Shown here: piece after piece, positions 14,301 through 29,300 of the stretch | Position numbering within the stretch: the first letter of the stretch is position 1 | Layout: the number at the start of each line of letters is the position of its first letter | DNA from: Cheilinus undulatus | Taxonomy: Eukaryota; Chordata; Actinopteri; Labriformes; Labridae | Reading direction: 5' to 3' | Assembly (NCBI RefSeq): GCF_018320785.1 | Contig: NC_054872.1 | Span: 20,604,769-20,668,768, forward strand | Length of the DNA: 64,000 bases | Translations under genes and position numbers: made by a program | The notes under the pieces: generated by a model | Database searches by the model: none | The model's input: the letters and a program-made list of their open reading frames with translations, nothing else | What the model was told of the DNA's origin: nothing

Positions 14301-17300
14301 AGTTCTGACAAAACTGCCACTGTGGCTAAATCAGAGCTAATCACTCCACTATAGCAGCCATATGTAACTACTCGCAATACAACTAACCCCCCCCCCCAAT
14401 GCTCACAATCTCATGCCGGTCAAATGTAACCTGACACGCCAGATGGATTTGTTTCACACATCCAACTGGGAAAGCTTTAATAGGAAGCATTTGAGAAAAG
14501 GCAAAGTCTTTGAAAAAAAACTCAGAGTGTGATTGGATGAACGTTCTGTCTGTCACATCTCTACGGGCCAATAAGAGCAATAAAACACGTGACGTAGCAG
14601 CTATTGAGCTGCATGTGCGCAGCTACAGGAAATAACATGAAACATGGCGACTATAGACATGTAAGTACTCAACTTTTGTCATTTTTGAAAAGAAAACAAC
14701 TCACTGCTGTTCTTTGTTCTTCTTTTAACGAAGAAATGTCATCAAGTTCTGATAAAAAAGGCGCTTTAGCAGCATCCACGCTAAGCTCTTCCGCCATAAT
14801 TGCACCAGCCTCTTGCTGCTGCTTGTTTACGTCACGACTGCCGCGCCTGAAAGTACTGCCCCTCATCGCTGATTGGTCCTGTCACTTTCTAACCGGGCCC
14901 AAATGGTTCAGATGGGAGTTTTGGCAAGATGGATTCGCCAGTGAAAAACAAGGAAATAGGTGTATCCATCTGCTTTGCAATCTTATGTCTACTGACGAGC
15001 AAAGACATCATGAAATGCTTGGTTTTTTCCTTATTAAATGCAGAACAAGGTCAAGTTCTAATAAATTGAAGATATGCTAGAACAATAACCAAGCTAATCA
15101 CCACACTGGAGGCAGCCGTTGCGAACAGCTTTGAATACAACTAAAGTGTGCTCATAGCTACTGCCTCGTTATCCTCAAATGACACAGATTGGACTGAACA
15201 CTGGTTCTGCACAAACGTTATAGATAGAAGCTTTTCAAGATGGATTTGAATGATGACAGAGATGGAGCTTAGAAAATTCATTTTGCCTAACTTGCAAATT
15301 GAACATCATGACATAGAATACTTGACATCGTCAAGTTAGATCACAATAGGAATAATGACTGTTCACTGTATTAGAACATAATTTTAACACCTGTTTTGAT
15401 ACACTCACGTCTTTTTGCAGGCTTTTTTGTAGTCGCCCCCATGGTTATTAAAGAGTGCAGGATTGATGCAGTGTTCATTTGCTTGGCATTGAAAAATAAA
15501 TGTCATGTGCTCTTCTTTACTACAGTTCATGCAATAAAAATTACAAACAGTTATCTACAATTAAAGATGAGCTGAAAGTATAGCTGTGTGTTGGCTGTGA
15601 AAAACAAATGAATTCTCTACCTGTTAGCTGCTAACTTTAGCACTGTCGTCATGCCGCCTAGTATAGCTCCTCAATGTGAACACAGTGTGTTTTTATCACC
15701 TTTATAGTGATGTAGTGACAGTGCAGAGGTGTTTTTGGTGTTATTTTCCCTTTTGGGAATTCCTGCCCTGGCTAGTTATGAGGTAAACACATCCCACTCT
15801 GGTGCCAAAGGGAACGCCGCCAAAAAAGTTGTCTGACTGGCAGCGGCTGTGGAAAAAAACACAGCATGAAACCCACACTGTTGATCTCTGATGTGCTGGA
15901 ACAGTGGAGTGAAAACAAAGGATTATTATGAAGGTGTCATCTTATTACAAATACACTGAGACAGGCATTGAGACAAACAAGCAAATGATGAAGAGAGTGA
16001 GAGAAGAGAGGAGACAAATGAGACTGAGTGACCCTGTAATCGGAGATTCTCCCCCTCTGCTCTGTGCGGACTCTGTTGTGACATTTGTGTGTGCGTGTCT
16101 GTGTACGCCAGCCCCCATTATTCACTGTCTATCAGCTGCTGGGAAGCAGACTGAGGATAACTCCAGCAGTTTCTGTCTGGTTTATTGTAAAGCTTCTGAC
16201 TTTTCTGCTTCATTAGACTGAACACAGCAGTGAGTGACAGCAGAGACAAGGGGGAGGCAGCGCGACAAGTCATGCAGCAAAGGTCATCGCATGAATTTGA
16301 ACTTGATATAACAAAGACATTTGGCTTAAAAGACTCAAACAACAAGACACATTGCCTGATGGAGCCTCATCCATTTACTTTATGGAAGTTCTGTCAAAAT
16401 GGAGGAATTATTGACATCCTTTAGCCAATTTTTGCCTTAATAATAGATTCACGTTAAAGTTGCAGAAAACCAATCTGTTTACCATCTGCATCTGTGTTTT
16501 CTAAAAGGGTCTTTGATACCAGTTCTGTTAATGGCTGTTGACAAGAACAAAAAAATACTTTTAAAGGGGAGCAGAGAAAGACAAATGGAAAAGAAAAACG
16601 ATCTAAGAACGAGAAAAAGATCTGTTTTGACAGATGAGAGGACACAGGACATAAGAAGGGAAGATGTAAAAGGGGGTTAATAAAAGGTTGAAAAGTAATA
16701 TTGTAAGTAAGAAGAAAGGAAGAATAAAAGAATACAGGTGGATGAAATAGTGAACATGATGAACAGCCTGAGATGGTGGAGCATAATGGGAAAAAAAGGC
16801 CTTGAGTTACTGAAGGATGGAGGGATGGGTAGGGTTTGGATAATTGCCTTTCATTTGGATAATCTCATCATTCAGAGTCATCAAAGCAGAATTTGACTTG
16901 CCTCTGCCCCTTGCTGGGGCCAAATTGCAACTCTAAAAAAATCAAACAAAAGAGTCTTGTACATCAAGGAGGACGGACAGAGAGGGAGGGGAGGATGTGT
17001 GAGAGAGAGAGGAGCACAAGAGAGAAGTGTTCTGACTGACTGATTATTTTTAAGCTTGTAAACACTCTGTTTATGCCCTTGTGCATTTATTATTACGCTG
17101 ACACTCTATTTTTAGCGTTTTGATATTCAAAGTATGTATTTGTACTCACCAGATGAGCACTGCACATGATGGAAACCTGGCAAATAAGACAATTTTACCC
17201 AGTGGACACAAAGAAGAAACCTGCTAAAAGACAAAACACTGCATTCAACACAAATATATTGGAGTTACTTATCAATATTTGTTTCTCTTTATCAAAGTAG

Positions 17301-20300
17301 TCTCAAAATGCGCAGGCTGGTATAAGAATAACACTTTTTTTTTTTTTTAATTTAAGCCAGACAAAGCCATCTAATGCTGCTTAAATTGTGCAACATTTTA
17401 TGAGTTATATACAGTACTGTAGATCAAAAATATGTAGCAATAGATTTTCTCTTGAAAATTTTCAGAAGCATCTTGAAATGTTATTTGGTACAAAAAAATT
17501 GACTCAGTTGCATCACCAGTTGATTTTTGAAGCAGATTTTTTTTTTCTCATTAAATCAATTAAAGTGTAATTACAATCATTTAGGCATTAATGTACAATT
17601 TATAAATATCATACACAATATACACAGATCACCGTGATGACTGCTGCCATATTAAGCATGCTAATTTGGAGCAGGACTTCATTCACTTTTAAAACTATCA
17701 AAGTATTTCAATTGTTTTTAATGATTTATTGAACTTGGACGTTACCAGAGATTGGTCACCTCTGCATAGGGTCAACCTCATTGCAAGGCAGTAGCCTATA
17801 CTGATGAAGAATATGCACTGTACCTTCTTTAGGAACACCTGAAGTCACAGGCAGGAACTCTGACTCAGTGGATAACTTCACTCATGGTGCAAATGTGTCT
17901 AACATAAAAAACAGCAACAATCCAGTGGAAACATGAGCAAAAGATCCCCAGCAGTGGCCACTGTACAGCTAAACACATATAAAACACATACAAACACTCT
18001 GCCCAAGAGCATGATGGGATACTCCAGCCACTTATTGCCCCAGATTTGAAGTCACCGTCTTTTAACAGAATCGAACTAACAATGGTGGATCAAAACTGTA
18101 AAATAACTTCAAAACTGAAGACCATTTCATTCAGAATGAAGTTAAAATTACACTATGGGAGTAAACATCAACTCCAAAATGTTGAACTCTGAGATTTCAT
18201 CACTTTGTTTTTTTTTCCATGTTCAACAGCTGTTATGGGATGTGATATGGAATCAGTTAACAGAAATGGAAAAAGAACAAGATTATTGTATTTAAGTAAA
18301 ATGACAATTTCTCTGGTTAAAATGTACATAAATAGAAGTAAAAGTAGTGATTTCAAAATGTGCCTGAAAAAGTATAAGAACATGAAAAAACAACTCAATT
18401 GCAGTAATCTGAGTGAATGTAATTAGTAATTTTCCACCCCTTACTGATATTTGGCTTCTTCTCTTCTCACGCCTGTGTGCCTTGCACACAGCCCTTATAT
18501 GTCCTTATATGGGCATACAAAGGGCAATTCTCTGTGCTAATTAGTTGCTCATGAGCACCTGGCATTCATCAACTTAAAATCACAGGTGTGAACAATTAAG
18601 CAGTTTAAGAGTGTGTCAAATATTCCATGTTTGTTTATCTAGAAAGGTTTGAAGAACTAATTTCGTTAGCCTTTTCGTTAGACATTTTTGTTAGCCTGTT
18701 ACTACCGAAGAAGTGCAAGCGTACAACCACATTTGTCTTTCACTCTTATTGGCCCATAATGATTGTGATAGACTGAATGTTCATCCAATCACTTTCCTGC
18801 CCTTCCCAAACACTTTACATGGGAGGTTTCCTAGATGAATTTGAAATATATCCATGTAATGGATATATGAAACAGTCTGGCTATGTCAGGTATTGCTTTG
18901 CCAACAAAAAAAAAATGTATAGCATGATTTAAAACCGCATCAGTAGCAAAGCTTCTAGATGATTTAACAAATGCTTTACTAATGCTTTATTAATACTAAA
19001 GTGCCCCAGCACATATTAAAACAAACAAACAAACAAACAAACAAAAAAAAACAACAAAAAAACACGACCTATGGCTTCTACTGTTGGTTATGCATCTTCA
19101 GTGTATCTATTTGTATTTCCTAAACCCCACAGTGTGTAGATAATAAGTGTCAGGAGAGCTGTCAGAAGTTGCAGTGAATGCTCAAGGACATCATATGTAG
19201 ATAAAAAAATTTATGATTGGCTTGCTGACTCCTTCTCATATCCAAAGCTCAGTCTTTCAGTGTTGCAGAAGTCATTTAAATTTCTGCCTCACAGTGGATC
19301 TACATTATGTCCCTTCCTTTTATTTCCCTTGAAGGAAGTTTTAAATGTTATTCAGAAAAAAATAAGTAATTTCAAAAAGGTCAAAATGGCAAAAATTGTG
19401 GTATACTTAGCAAATTAAATGTGAAAGGACTGAGGATTGTTGGGTATGTGAGCGTGTTTGTGTGTATCTGTGTGTTTCTGTGAGACATGGCACATCTACG
19501 AGCCATCCAGCCAGATCAACACTCTGCCTCTGGTGTCATAAAATGTGATGCTTCCTTGGGGAATTAGCCTTGTTAGCATATGTATCTCTAATTCCTGTCA
19601 GAGTGAAACAGGGTTCAAAACAGCATCGGGAGACAGGAGATGTGTGCACAAAGAGGTCGTGAGTCTTAAATCGTGTGCTTGTGTCAAAAGAGGCTCAGTG
19701 GCAACGGATGAGAAACAGCAACATTTTAAGCAAGATTTTTTTTTCCTTGTGAGTTCTAAGAAAGTGGGAGCACTGTGTTAAAAATATTCACACGTGGGCT
19801 ATGTGCACCATTTCTGTGTCACATTTCTGAATACATCTTTCCCAATCCTTGCTTCATTCAATCTTCACCTCCTCTAATCTCTTCTTTCTCACTACAGCAG
19901 AAAAAGGTTCTTCATGACCCGTTTGATGCAGGATTACTGGATTAAAGAGCAGGCTAGCTGTACTAATCTATCACATTAATCTACTAACAAGTGTTTCAGC
20001 TGTGACATACAACACAGCTGGCTGTGACATGGAAAGCATAGGGTTAGGGTAACATTTAGACACCTCTAGTGACACAAATTTTCTTTATTTGTGTCACTTC
20101 TTATCAAGGTTGTCTTGTTTTTTTGTAGTTTTGTGAGTTTAGCACATATGGACGAGGTGTGATAGGAGCAGGGTCTAAGTCAGCCTACGACACAGAAACA
20201 GCTCTGACATTCAACCTTAAAGGCTAGAGTAAATACTGTATGTGACATTTGTGGAGAGCAGAAGTGTGCATCATATGTTGGAGCTCAGAGGGCAGCTAGA

Positions 20301-23300
20301 GGGGCAGGGATGTTCACCACTGACAAATGTTATACAATTATGTCACTCGAGTCCAAATAATGCTGTTAAGTTGTCAAAACAAAAATTATTGAAAATTAAA
20401 ATGAAAGACAACTGTGTTTCCAATCTGTTTCTATTATTTAGCCAGACAGAACCCATTTGGAATTAAAGCTTTATCTCATAAGGACACTGGATGATAAGGT
20501 TTCAGGCGACCACAGGAAAATTGAGAAAGAACACAGTCCACTTATTATTATTAAATTATTTCTCTGAAGCCATGACCTTTATAAATATTGCTCTGCCTGT
20601 CTGACTGCGACGTTGTTAAGCAGAGCTCTCCTCTGATTTAATGTCAAAGCTATCTAAGTCCAGAGCAGCACACACTACAGATAAGAGGCATTTTATATAC
20701 TGCCAGAAAGTCTGCCACAAAGATACGGCCCAAGGTTCATTAATTCACACGCATCTTGGAAACAAACCTTAATGCAAATGATATTATCATTATCAGGTAT
20801 AACAGTTACTACTGTTTTTACCCTGTTTATACACAACACAAGTCATCTTATTCTGCTAAGAACTATAATATAGAATTTAAACATTAATGTTGCAGTTATA
20901 AAATCTCTAAGAATATTATTGAGTAATGACTTTTACAACCAGAATTCCCAAAAAGTTGGGGCTCTGTGTAAAATGTAAATAAAAACACAAAGGTGCACTT
21001 ATCTGCATCTAAAAATTGTGGTACAGTTTTGGAAAAAAATCCTCAGCATAAAATTGCTAGGGCTTGACTTCCCATCTTCCACAGTATATAATATCATCAA
21101 AAGATTCAAAGAATATCATAAACTGTGTGCAAGGGGCAAGGTCGGGGCCTCATGTGGCCCTGCCTTAAAAACAGGCATGATTCTTTACTAAAATCACTGC
21201 ATGGACTCAGGAACACTTCCAGAAATCATTATCTGTCTACACAGTTGGCCATGCCATCCACAAATAAAGCTGTATCATGTAAAGGAGAAGCCATATGTGA
21301 ACATGATCCAGAAAGGCCATCGTCTTCTCTGAGCCAAAGCTTATTTAAAATGGACCAAAGGAAAATGAAAAACTGTTCTGTGGTAAGATTAATCATATTT
21401 AAAACTCTTTTTGTAAACCAAGGACACTGTCCTGTGGTCTAAAGAGAAATGGGATGATCCAGGTTTTAGAGTAACATATGTTCCCATCCAGACAACATTG
21501 CTTTAAGGGAAGGCCTTGCATACTTGTGAGGGGTTTTAAAAAGAGTGAAGTCAAACTGCCTCTGGATTTGTGGTTCCTATAGTTCTAACAGCTTTGAGGT
21601 GACATGAGCCCTTTTTGTATCGATTTTTTAAGCCCAAAACACACTGAAGCACAGTCGCAAGGTGTCATATGGTGCACCTCAATTGGTGTCCCTAGCAAAA
21701 ACCAACAGCAGCACGTCAATGGTCAAACTCTCCACCATCCAGCTTGGCCAGGAACTTTATACCAGAGTAAAGAGCCCATTCAGGGCTCGCTTCCCTGCCT
21801 AACAGGGTAGGGGAAAAACCAAAAGATGGTGCTAAATTCCTTTTACACTGGGAACAGAGCAGTGACGTAGAGTGTCACAGGGCACCTGGCCACCATCGGT
21901 GTTGGTTATTTCATAGAATAAAATGAGGGAGATCCTTTGGACACACATTGGATGGTGCCAATGTGTTTTGGGCTTTACATTTAAAAAGCCAAGAGATGTT
22001 AATAAAAGTTAGTTTACGGCCTTATTTTAGGTTGGAAAAGGCAGCTCTAACAACAGTGACATGCAAATAACAGGCAGCCTGTGGTACCATGATAACACAT
22101 GTAGGAGCAGCCCATTTTAACATCATGAGGGCACGTACATGAACTGTCATGTAGCCAGCCCAGTGCTGGCTACATGACACATGCCTAAAAAACCTCACAA
22201 CAGCCATATAAGACAAATGATCTTATTGGTACAAGCATTTTAATGTAAAAAAAAAAACAACCCCTAGTCAAAAATATGTTAGTTAATTTTAAAGGTTTTA
22301 ATTTTTTCTCCCTCTATCATCTGTTGACCCCCGCTGGATTAGGATGGCAAGGTTGAGAATGCTTAGTATCCTGTCCAGGTGGTGGTTAAGGGGGTTTCAT
22401 TTTAGTCTAAAACTGGTGCTGAAGTGTGACCCCTACTGCATTGATTGCCAAGTATTAGACCTTCAAAAGCTTTAAAGAGGTTTATCTTTTAGCCAGTTTC
22501 CATCAGGCTCATCCCATTTCTATTCAGTTTCAAATTTCAGTGCAGGAACTTTTAGCCCTTGTTGTGTTCCAGAGCTACAGTTGTTCTCTTTGTTGCAGTT
22601 AAACTAAACCTTTTGCATAAAATATTTGATTTCCCCTTGAAAATTTTGAGTCAGTAATTTAGCTTTTGGCAAGCATTTGCATTAGAAATACAACATGTTA
22701 GAAGCAGTTCTCATTACCTGGCTTGTTACCAATAAAACATTCTCAAAATGCTTATTTTCCTTCCTTTGTGGTATGTTTTTTTGCTTCTTGTGAATCCCAT
22801 GTAAATTCATTGTGATTGTACAAGAGAGAAAGAGAACCACATGAGCAAAGCTTATCATCCAGTCATCATAATTTACCCTATGCTGTGGGATTGTTTCCTG
22901 GCTGTCACATTACTATAAACTCACCACCGGCTGGGCCTTTCTCATGGTGGCTGGTCATACGGTCATTAAATGTTTTAACAGGACCTCGGTCAGTGGCTGG
23001 AGCGCACATGCTGAGTGGCAACATTTCATAATTACAATTAACAGTTACTACCCGTGTTGTTTTACAGCCTGCTATAACTCAGCCATGTGCTGAGTGGGTT
23101 AAATCAGCTGGGTGTAAATAAGCTGTATACAGTACTGTAGGTGGTGATATACAGGGAGTGATTTAGGTACATTAAGTACTACACCAAGGCCTAAGTGTTT
23201 GTGTTACAGTGCACTGCTAATCCACTCAAGTATATGGCTGTTGGAGCATGTCATTGATTTCACCTGCCTGTGTTTCATTGCATGAATACACTACACACTA

Positions 23301-26300
23301 AAACAGTGATTTGTTTTTTTATAAATAACTACAATCTCCACCATATAAAGATATTTATATTGAGTAATGGCTTTGAAGGAAAACAGATTCTGTTCTACTA
23401 AGTGCTACAGTCATATTGACCTGACATGCAAAGCATTGACACAAAAAGAAATCTAACCAGAATGCTTGTGATGAAGATGTCAGAGTCCATAACGCCTGAG
23501 TGGTGGTGCATATCAGCAAGAAGAAATGATGCAATAAAATTGAGTGTTGCAGTAAGCTGTGGTACTAGAGGCTTGATTGTGTTCAGCAGTCTTTCCACTC
23601 AAGCTCTGCATCGACTGAACAGCCTTAAATGGTTAAGCTCTAATGAATCGTCATTACCAGTTTTATAAATATATTCGAAGCTAAATCAGAACTATTACAC
23701 ACATTCACTCACAGCAAATCAAGGTGGCTCAACTGCACAATAAAACACTCCAGCAAACGGCTGCACTTGGGCCTCTTCTACCAAAACAGCAATAAGTCTT
23801 GTAGGAAATTTACTAAGAAAGGCCCATTCTCACAATTAAAGGCACCGTAAATGATATCAGTCTGGGAATAACTGGTCCATCTAGTAATTTTTTTCAGAAT
23901 CTGAAAGAGGGTCACAGTCCCTTTCACAACAGTTTCTGCCAGTCAGGTGACTAGAATCTTCTTTCTTTGCTGAAAACCTAAAGCCCGGCACACACAACAT
24001 AATAAAATCATGACAATTTACAACCTGATTCCCTCCTTTTCGACCAAATAGAGCAAAGGCTTGATTATTGTACAGATTATCTTGACAGATTTTCCCTTAT
24101 GTTATGTGTTATGAGTAATTTTTTCCTCAACAACCTGCTCAGAAGTCAGAGCTGCTATGAGTTGAGATTGTAAATATTTCAGTCAGGGAAGTTTTAATTA
24201 TGAGTGAACAACTATTTATTTTACACATTCTGAAGAAAGATAAATGTGCAATATGTTTGTATTTGGATTCCATCATGCTGACTTCATGTACTTGAAGGGG
24301 TAGCGAGGCCGATGGCAGGGATAGGTAACATTGCAAAGCAGATGGATTTGCCAGATTCCATGTCTGTCATCAGGTAAATCTTAACAATGTTTGCACCGAA
24401 CCAAACACTGTTAAGACCAATCAGGGTCATTTGAGGAGAATAAGCCAGTAGCTATGGGGTTTAGTTTCACAGCTGTTTGTATGAGTTGTAGGATTTACAA
24501 GGTGGTAGTTAGTTGTACTGTGAGTGGTTGTATACAATGGCTGCTAGTGGACTGATTAGCTCGGATGTAGCCACAGCGACAGTCTGAAAGCTTTCATGAC
24601 GGAAAATACATTGTTTTTTTGCTCCTCTCCCAGTCTGCTTCGCGTGAGTTTGTGACCATTACAAATGGGGTTTGCCAGTGTATCCAATGACTGCTGCTGC
24701 AGTAGCTATTAGTTTGGTTGTAGCTGTAGGAAAGTGGGGGGTCCGGGGTCACATCAAAAGCTTACCTTGGCAGAGAAGATGTTTTTGGACATCTCCTTGC
24801 TGGCCTTGGCATGAATCTTATTCATCCAGGTGCTCTGCTATTCACAACTTCTGCATCAGTAACCTGTGAGCTCAGGAAAAGTACATGAACATTATTTTGT
24901 CTTGTTGCTCTGAGACTTTTTTGAGTAGTCCTGCCCCTCACAGACACTTTCTAAAGGAGCTTTCCCAGATGAATGTGAAGTATAGGCTATCTATGCTGTA
25001 GATAAATAGGCTACCACAGTCTATCTGGGGTATAAGGTCAAGGGATAGGATACCCTCTATGGAGTCTAGACTCTGGTGGTGGCGTTGATGAGGGATGCAG
25101 GATCAGGATCAATCAACAAAAGGTCAGAGGTATAATCCGGGATTTAATTATGTATATGCTATTGGCTTTAACTAAAGCTAACAAAGCTACGCTAGCTATG
25201 TAACTAACATTACATCATAAGCCAATGTAGCTAAGTTAGCTTTAGCAGCATAAACCTCGTCAACATGAGCATGGCAAATGTAGCTAAAGCTAACGTAGGT
25301 ATGAAGATAACATGCCTTCCCAGTTTACATAACTGTTTTGTGAGCTTATCTCTAGCTGTATTAGCTACATGGCTACATCATCCGTGGCTATGTTAGATTT
25401 AGCAACATGAGTTTCAGCTAACATGACTAAAGCTAATTTAGCTGCGCAGATAACAAAGACACATTGCATACTTAGCTGTTTTGTACGCTTAGCTTTAGCT
25501 CCATTAGCTCCATAGTTTAAACAGCTGACAGAGCTATGTATGACTCATGGAAAGTGTCCAGTTAGCGGTTGAGAAGTTCACACCACATTCCTTATACACT
25601 TGATTTAAGAATGGGACAGCACTAAGGACTCACCAGTCAGGATGCACCTTAAAGTCCATCCGTCTGTGAAGGTGGAGTTTGAGATTCAGAAGTTAAAGTT
25701 CCAATTCAAGTAAAAGGACAGAGAAGCTTCCTGAAAATCCCTAAATAAATGATTTGCACAACATGAAAAGCTGCACGTCCTCCAGTACAGTGACTACACA
25801 TCTTTTTAAAGTAACAAATATCCTGTTTAGATATTTAATCTTCCTTTTGCAATATGAAAAATGTATTTATGCCTTGTTCTGATAAACATTTGCTCTGGAG
25901 TCATGAACGTGATTGCACTGGCTGGATGTAACTCTGATATGATTCCTGCAGGAGTGAAATAGCTTTAAAACATATCAGATCCTGTTAGTCCCTGCTAGGA
26001 GTGGTTGCACCCTCTGACACTGCAGGATTTCACCGGTTTAACGCACAATAACATGTAACAGAAAAAAGATATGCAATGTGCTCTTAAAAATTTCTGTTTG
26101 TATGAAATAAAAAAATATGTACAAGTCAGCCTTACCCCTGAAGAAGGAATGGAAAAGAAGCAGCATATGTTTGCTGTGATGTGCCTTCAACAGTACAGTT
26201 CATGTTCAGGGTTCATCTGAGCACACTTGTCTCTTCTGTGATACAGATGGTTGTTTTATTAATTAAGCTGATGAATAAAGTCCATACATATTTCATTGAA

Positions 26301-29300
26301 TAGTATTTACATCATGTTACCTGGTGTAAACTGCACTCTGGATTCCCTCAGCGTGTTCGGGTTACCGGAATTGGATGAGCACATCAAATGGAAACACAGA
26401 TCAAAGCAACGCTGCATGATATTGTGCAAATCGATGTATCTAGAGATCACAAGAGGCCTGTTTTATTGTTTTACCAAGCAGTCCCCTAAAACTAAAATCC
26501 TCCAGCCATAAAGCAGAATATATGTTTGTTGTGTCTAAAGGGAGAGATGGCATTTGTTTTGTGGAGGTTATTTTAGTTCACTACCTGCTATCACTTCATC
26601 TTTAGTTTTATTATGATTCTGTGCAGCAACAGCCATTTATAACTTTCATAAAATGGCAGTAAGAGCCATTTATATGAGTAATTATACACACTTAGACTTG
26701 CATTCTTGTTTTAGCTCACGCTGATGGATGAGATGTTGTAATACCTCTGAAATGTGAGTGTGTTATGTCTGTGTGGGTGCTGGAGTGTTTATGTAAAAGG
26801 AGCAATGTGCCTGATTATAAAAGAGACACATTTTTATACACTATTATACACAAAAATGTCTGAACATTTGCAATCCCAGAACCCAAATCTACAAGATTTA
26901 ATGAAGAGCAGAAAGCAAAGGAGGGAGCGATTCTAAATCTTGTGTTTAATTTGATTTAGCATTTTCATGAGCCTGCGTCTCATCCTCAAATCACGTTAAG
27001 ATGTTTAGAGTCGCTGTGGCTCATCCTCTGCTTACTGCTTACACTCAAGCGCTTGGCCCTCACCGTCCTTAATGAATGCGGCGATTTCCATAAAATATTC
27101 TTAAAGAGGTCCGTTATTATTACCATAACGTTTCATCTCCTACCATAGCTAGACTTCAATCAGTTTTGCATTTGAAATGCATTAAATGTCTCCATAAACT
27201 CTTCTAATCTCTACCCGAGTCATTTTTCTTCTTTAACTGGTGTGAGTGGAAAGGGAAACTAATATTAAAGACATTAATTACACTGTTCCCTTCTCTTTTT
27301 TTCCACACACTCATTTGACGCTTATTTCTGATTGGAAATTTCAGTCTCATCCAGTGTTTGAAAAACAAGTGTGTAATTATGTTGTTTATCAGAGCGTGGA
27401 GTTGTATTCCTCTTATGATGTTTTTAGTTAATTACTCCGAGGCCTTTGATGGACACATGAAAACGAAAAGAAAATAATGATTTTGCACTCCTGCAAACAT
27501 CCCTTATGGAGCTGATTGTTTCAAAAGAAGTCTGTACACAAATAGCTAACAGATGTGAATACAAAGTCTGGGCTAAAGTTAAAAGCTCTTTACTGTCTTT
27601 ACTTTCATGCAAAACTGAAATGTTTCAAAAATAAATAGAAGCATCAATTATGTTATTAAGAGACTACATGTCTACAGCTACATATGTTTGGCTAAGTTAA
27701 CTGAAAAAATTTTGCAAACTAAAATCACATTTGAAAAGTAACATCTGCACAGTACTTTTAATATCTTGCAAATAACGCACATCAATGTCCCCAACTTCAC
27801 ACAAAAATATCAACTTTGCTGACTAATGAAGACATGATGCAAAAAGAAGCAACAAAAATTGGCAAAAGGGGAAAACTGTGGCAAAATGGGTTATAAGTAA
27901 CAAAAAAAAAATTGGAAAATGACTGAACAGGTAAAAAGTGGCTTAAAAAAGTGGCAAAAATTAGCAAACACAGCAAAAATGGTTTGTTTGTGGCAAAAAG
28001 AAGTAGCAAAATAGGCTACAAATGAAAATATGCACCAAAAATTGGTTGAAAGTGGTAGAAAGGGGCAAAAACAAGGGTTCAACACGGCAAAAAGTAAAAA
28101 TAAAAAAAAGTGGCAAAACGGGCTCAAAGTGGCAGAAGATGCAACAAATGAATAAGAAATGGCAAAAAACAGCAAAATGGGTTTACAATGGCATTAATGT
28201 AACAAAATGGGCAAAAAGTGGCAGAAATTGGCTTTAAGTGGTAAAAAGCAGGTGAGAAGTGGGAAAAATGGATTAAAGTTCCATTAATTCAACAAAAATG
28301 GGGAAAAAAACTGGAAAAAGGACAGAGCAACAAAAAGTAGTCACATAAATGGGCTACACATGACAAAAGCCAGTAAGAAGTGGGAAAAAGTGGAAAATAA
28401 AGAGTAAGAAGTCAGGACAAATGGCAAAAATTGGGGAAAGGATTGAGTGGCAAAAAGAAGTGGAGAAATGGGCTACAAGCTGTAACAAGTAGCAAAACAG
28501 GGCAGAAAGTGCAAGCAAATGGGACAACGTGGTAAAAAAAAAGTTCCAAAAAAGTTCCAGAAAAGTGGCCAAAATTGGTAAAAATCAGGCAAACATGATC
28601 GAGTGGCAAAAATGAGAGGAAAAGTGGCCAAGCAACAAAAATGGGCAAGAAGTGGAAAAAATGGTACAACCTGGCAACCAAGTTGCAACAAAGGTAGCTA
28701 AAATGGGTAAAAAGTGTCTAAAAAGGCTGCAAAAATGTGCGAAAGCAGCAAAAATGGGCTAAAAATGGCAAAAAGCAGAACAATTGGTTGAAAGTGACAA
28801 AAATAGGCAAGAAATGGGTTCAACGTGTTAACAAAGCTCTAAAAAGTGTTAAAATGGGTGAAAAAAGTGGCAAAATGGCTTAAAAAAAAGCAGGAATAAA
28901 TAATTTCAGCATCAGAATCCAATAATCTGTGTCTCTTTTCAGCTCCAAAATGAGGGAACTGTTAGCCAGTATGCTAGTACCACGATACTGATCCAACACA
29001 CACACTGACGTTATCAATGAATCAAACTGGAGAGGGTAAATTCTCTGGGTTTTTCAGGGTCTGATCTAATTTTAAGAGATTGACATCTGTCCTAGCTTTC
29101 TCTAGCTAGCTTATAAAGTCAAAATTTTTTGCAACATGACACAACAGAAAACATTTTCTATGCATCGATATTCTGAACTGCAAGAGTGACTGAAATTTCC
29201 AAACACAGACAAAGGAGGGGAAGAAAGGATGGCTGAAGATGCAAGCTGACAACATGGCAGTAACCAAGACCTCATTCATAAATGGTCAATTTTTCAGATG

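Noticed and set aside
14604..15080. 158-residue open frame on the plus strand
   Set aside because: Most of it is the body of element R, repeated at 30255 with a broken frame, and it runs past the element's end.
20038..20052. GGGTTAGGGT as an interstitial telomere repeat
   Set aside because: Barely two units; chance occurrence.
27797..28691. Several Phe/Leu/Pro-rich open frames on the minus strand, also 3876-4268
   Set aside because: They arise from the GGCAAAA arrays, where stops are rare on one strand. No domain.
27840..28890. Regularly spaced repeat array that could suggest a CRISPR
   Set aside because: Units are irregular, 10-20 bp, with no constant repeat and unique spacers, in a vertebrate intron.
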